A DNA stretch of 11,864 nucleotides from DASQHM01 sp035632095 (GTDB lineage Bacteria > Pseudomonadota > Alphaproteobacteria > Ferrovibrionales > Ferrovibrionaceae), in the NCBI GenBank assembly GCA_035632095.1, contig DASQHM010000127.1, positions 1 through 11,864 of the forward strand. Reading direction: 5' to 3'. The notes below the pieces were generated by a model that was not told the origin of the DNA, did not search any database, and was given only the letters and a program-made list of their open reading frames with translations. Numbering within the stretch: position 1 is the first letter of the stretch; each line of letters begins with the position of its first letter. Below are positions 11,823 to 11,864 of this stretch, in pieces. A program made the translations under genes and the position numbers.

Positions 11823-11864
11823 CTATTCCGCGGCGAGGGCCGCGCTCTCCGACCAGCGCCCCAT
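11823..11864 (-). CDS. C-terminal end of an unidentified protein (start outside window)
   Basis: Read on the minus strand, the last 42 bases translate to MGRWSESAALAAE followed by TAG. The alanine-rich, acidic ending is typical of a protein C-terminus in GC-rich alphaproteobacteria, and the gene would lie upstream of mlaA on the same strand. Thirteen residues are too few to name a family. Confidence 0.35.
   Translation of the reverse strand: MGRWSESAALAAE

Noticed and set aside
1..11864. Search by eye for CRISPR repeats, insertion-sequence ends, tRNA genes and defence systems.
   Set aside because: No regularly spaced repeats, transposase motifs, tRNA cloverleaf or defence gene sets were seen. 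The GIY-YIG-like gene alone is not enough to call a defence system.

Overview
The window is GC-rich, gene-dense chromosomal DNA. Strong third-position GC bias, frequent GTG starts with good Shine-Dalgarno sequences, an HU protein with a short N-terminal extension, and an abundance of acyl-CoA genes suggest an alphaproteobacterium, probably Hyphomicrobiales (Bradyrhizobium/Rhodopseudomonas/Xanthobacteraceae-like). That placement is an inference from gene style; no rRNA, tRNA or marker gene is present. I see no insertion sequence, phage gene, CRISPR array or tRNA.

Layout, left to right. (1) 2-790 (+) is the 3' part of a MetE-like (cobalamin-independent methionine synthase II) gene. It meets an MFS exporter gene (787-2028, -) tail to tail, and the two TAG stops share one CTAG. 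(2) 2029-2363 is a divergent promoter region, followed by an HU-type DNA-binding protein (2364-2669, +). (3) 2670-3140 has no certain gene, but it holds a perfect 9-bp hairpin, a sigma70-like promoter with a LacI/GalR-type operator just downstream of its -10 box, and a possible 62-codon gene. (4) 3141-4124 and 4231-4974 (+) encode a beta-hydroxyacid dehydrogenase and a crotonase. (5) 9134-4985 (-) is a compact five-gene operon: crotonase, small GIY-YIG-like protein, acyl-CoA dehydrogenase, class III CoA-transferase, LysE-type exporter, with gaps of 9, 20, 17 and 9 nt. (6) A divergent GST-like gene (9260-10045, +) faces an mlaA-mlaC pair (11545-10062, -) for outer-membrane phospholipid transport. 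The last 42 bases look like the C-terminal end of another minus-strand gene.

How the genes may work together. The operon supplies CoA transfer to an acid, alpha,beta-dehydrogenation and hydration, plus a small-molecule exporter, which is a plausible partial route for breakdown of an unidentified carboxylic acid. The substrate cannot be read from sequence. The nearby plus-strand dehydrogenase and second crotonase could belong to the same metabolism. MlaA and MlaC are the outer-membrane and periplasmic parts of retrograde lipid transport; the inner-membrane MlaFEDB complex is not in the window.

Points most worth a second look: the GIY-YIG-like protein with an apparently complete catalytic residue set inside an acyl-CoA operon; two crotonases that each retain a different one of the two catalytic glutamates; a MetE-like protein with proline where the metal-ligand glutamate should be; and the LacI-type operator with no regulator gene nearby.
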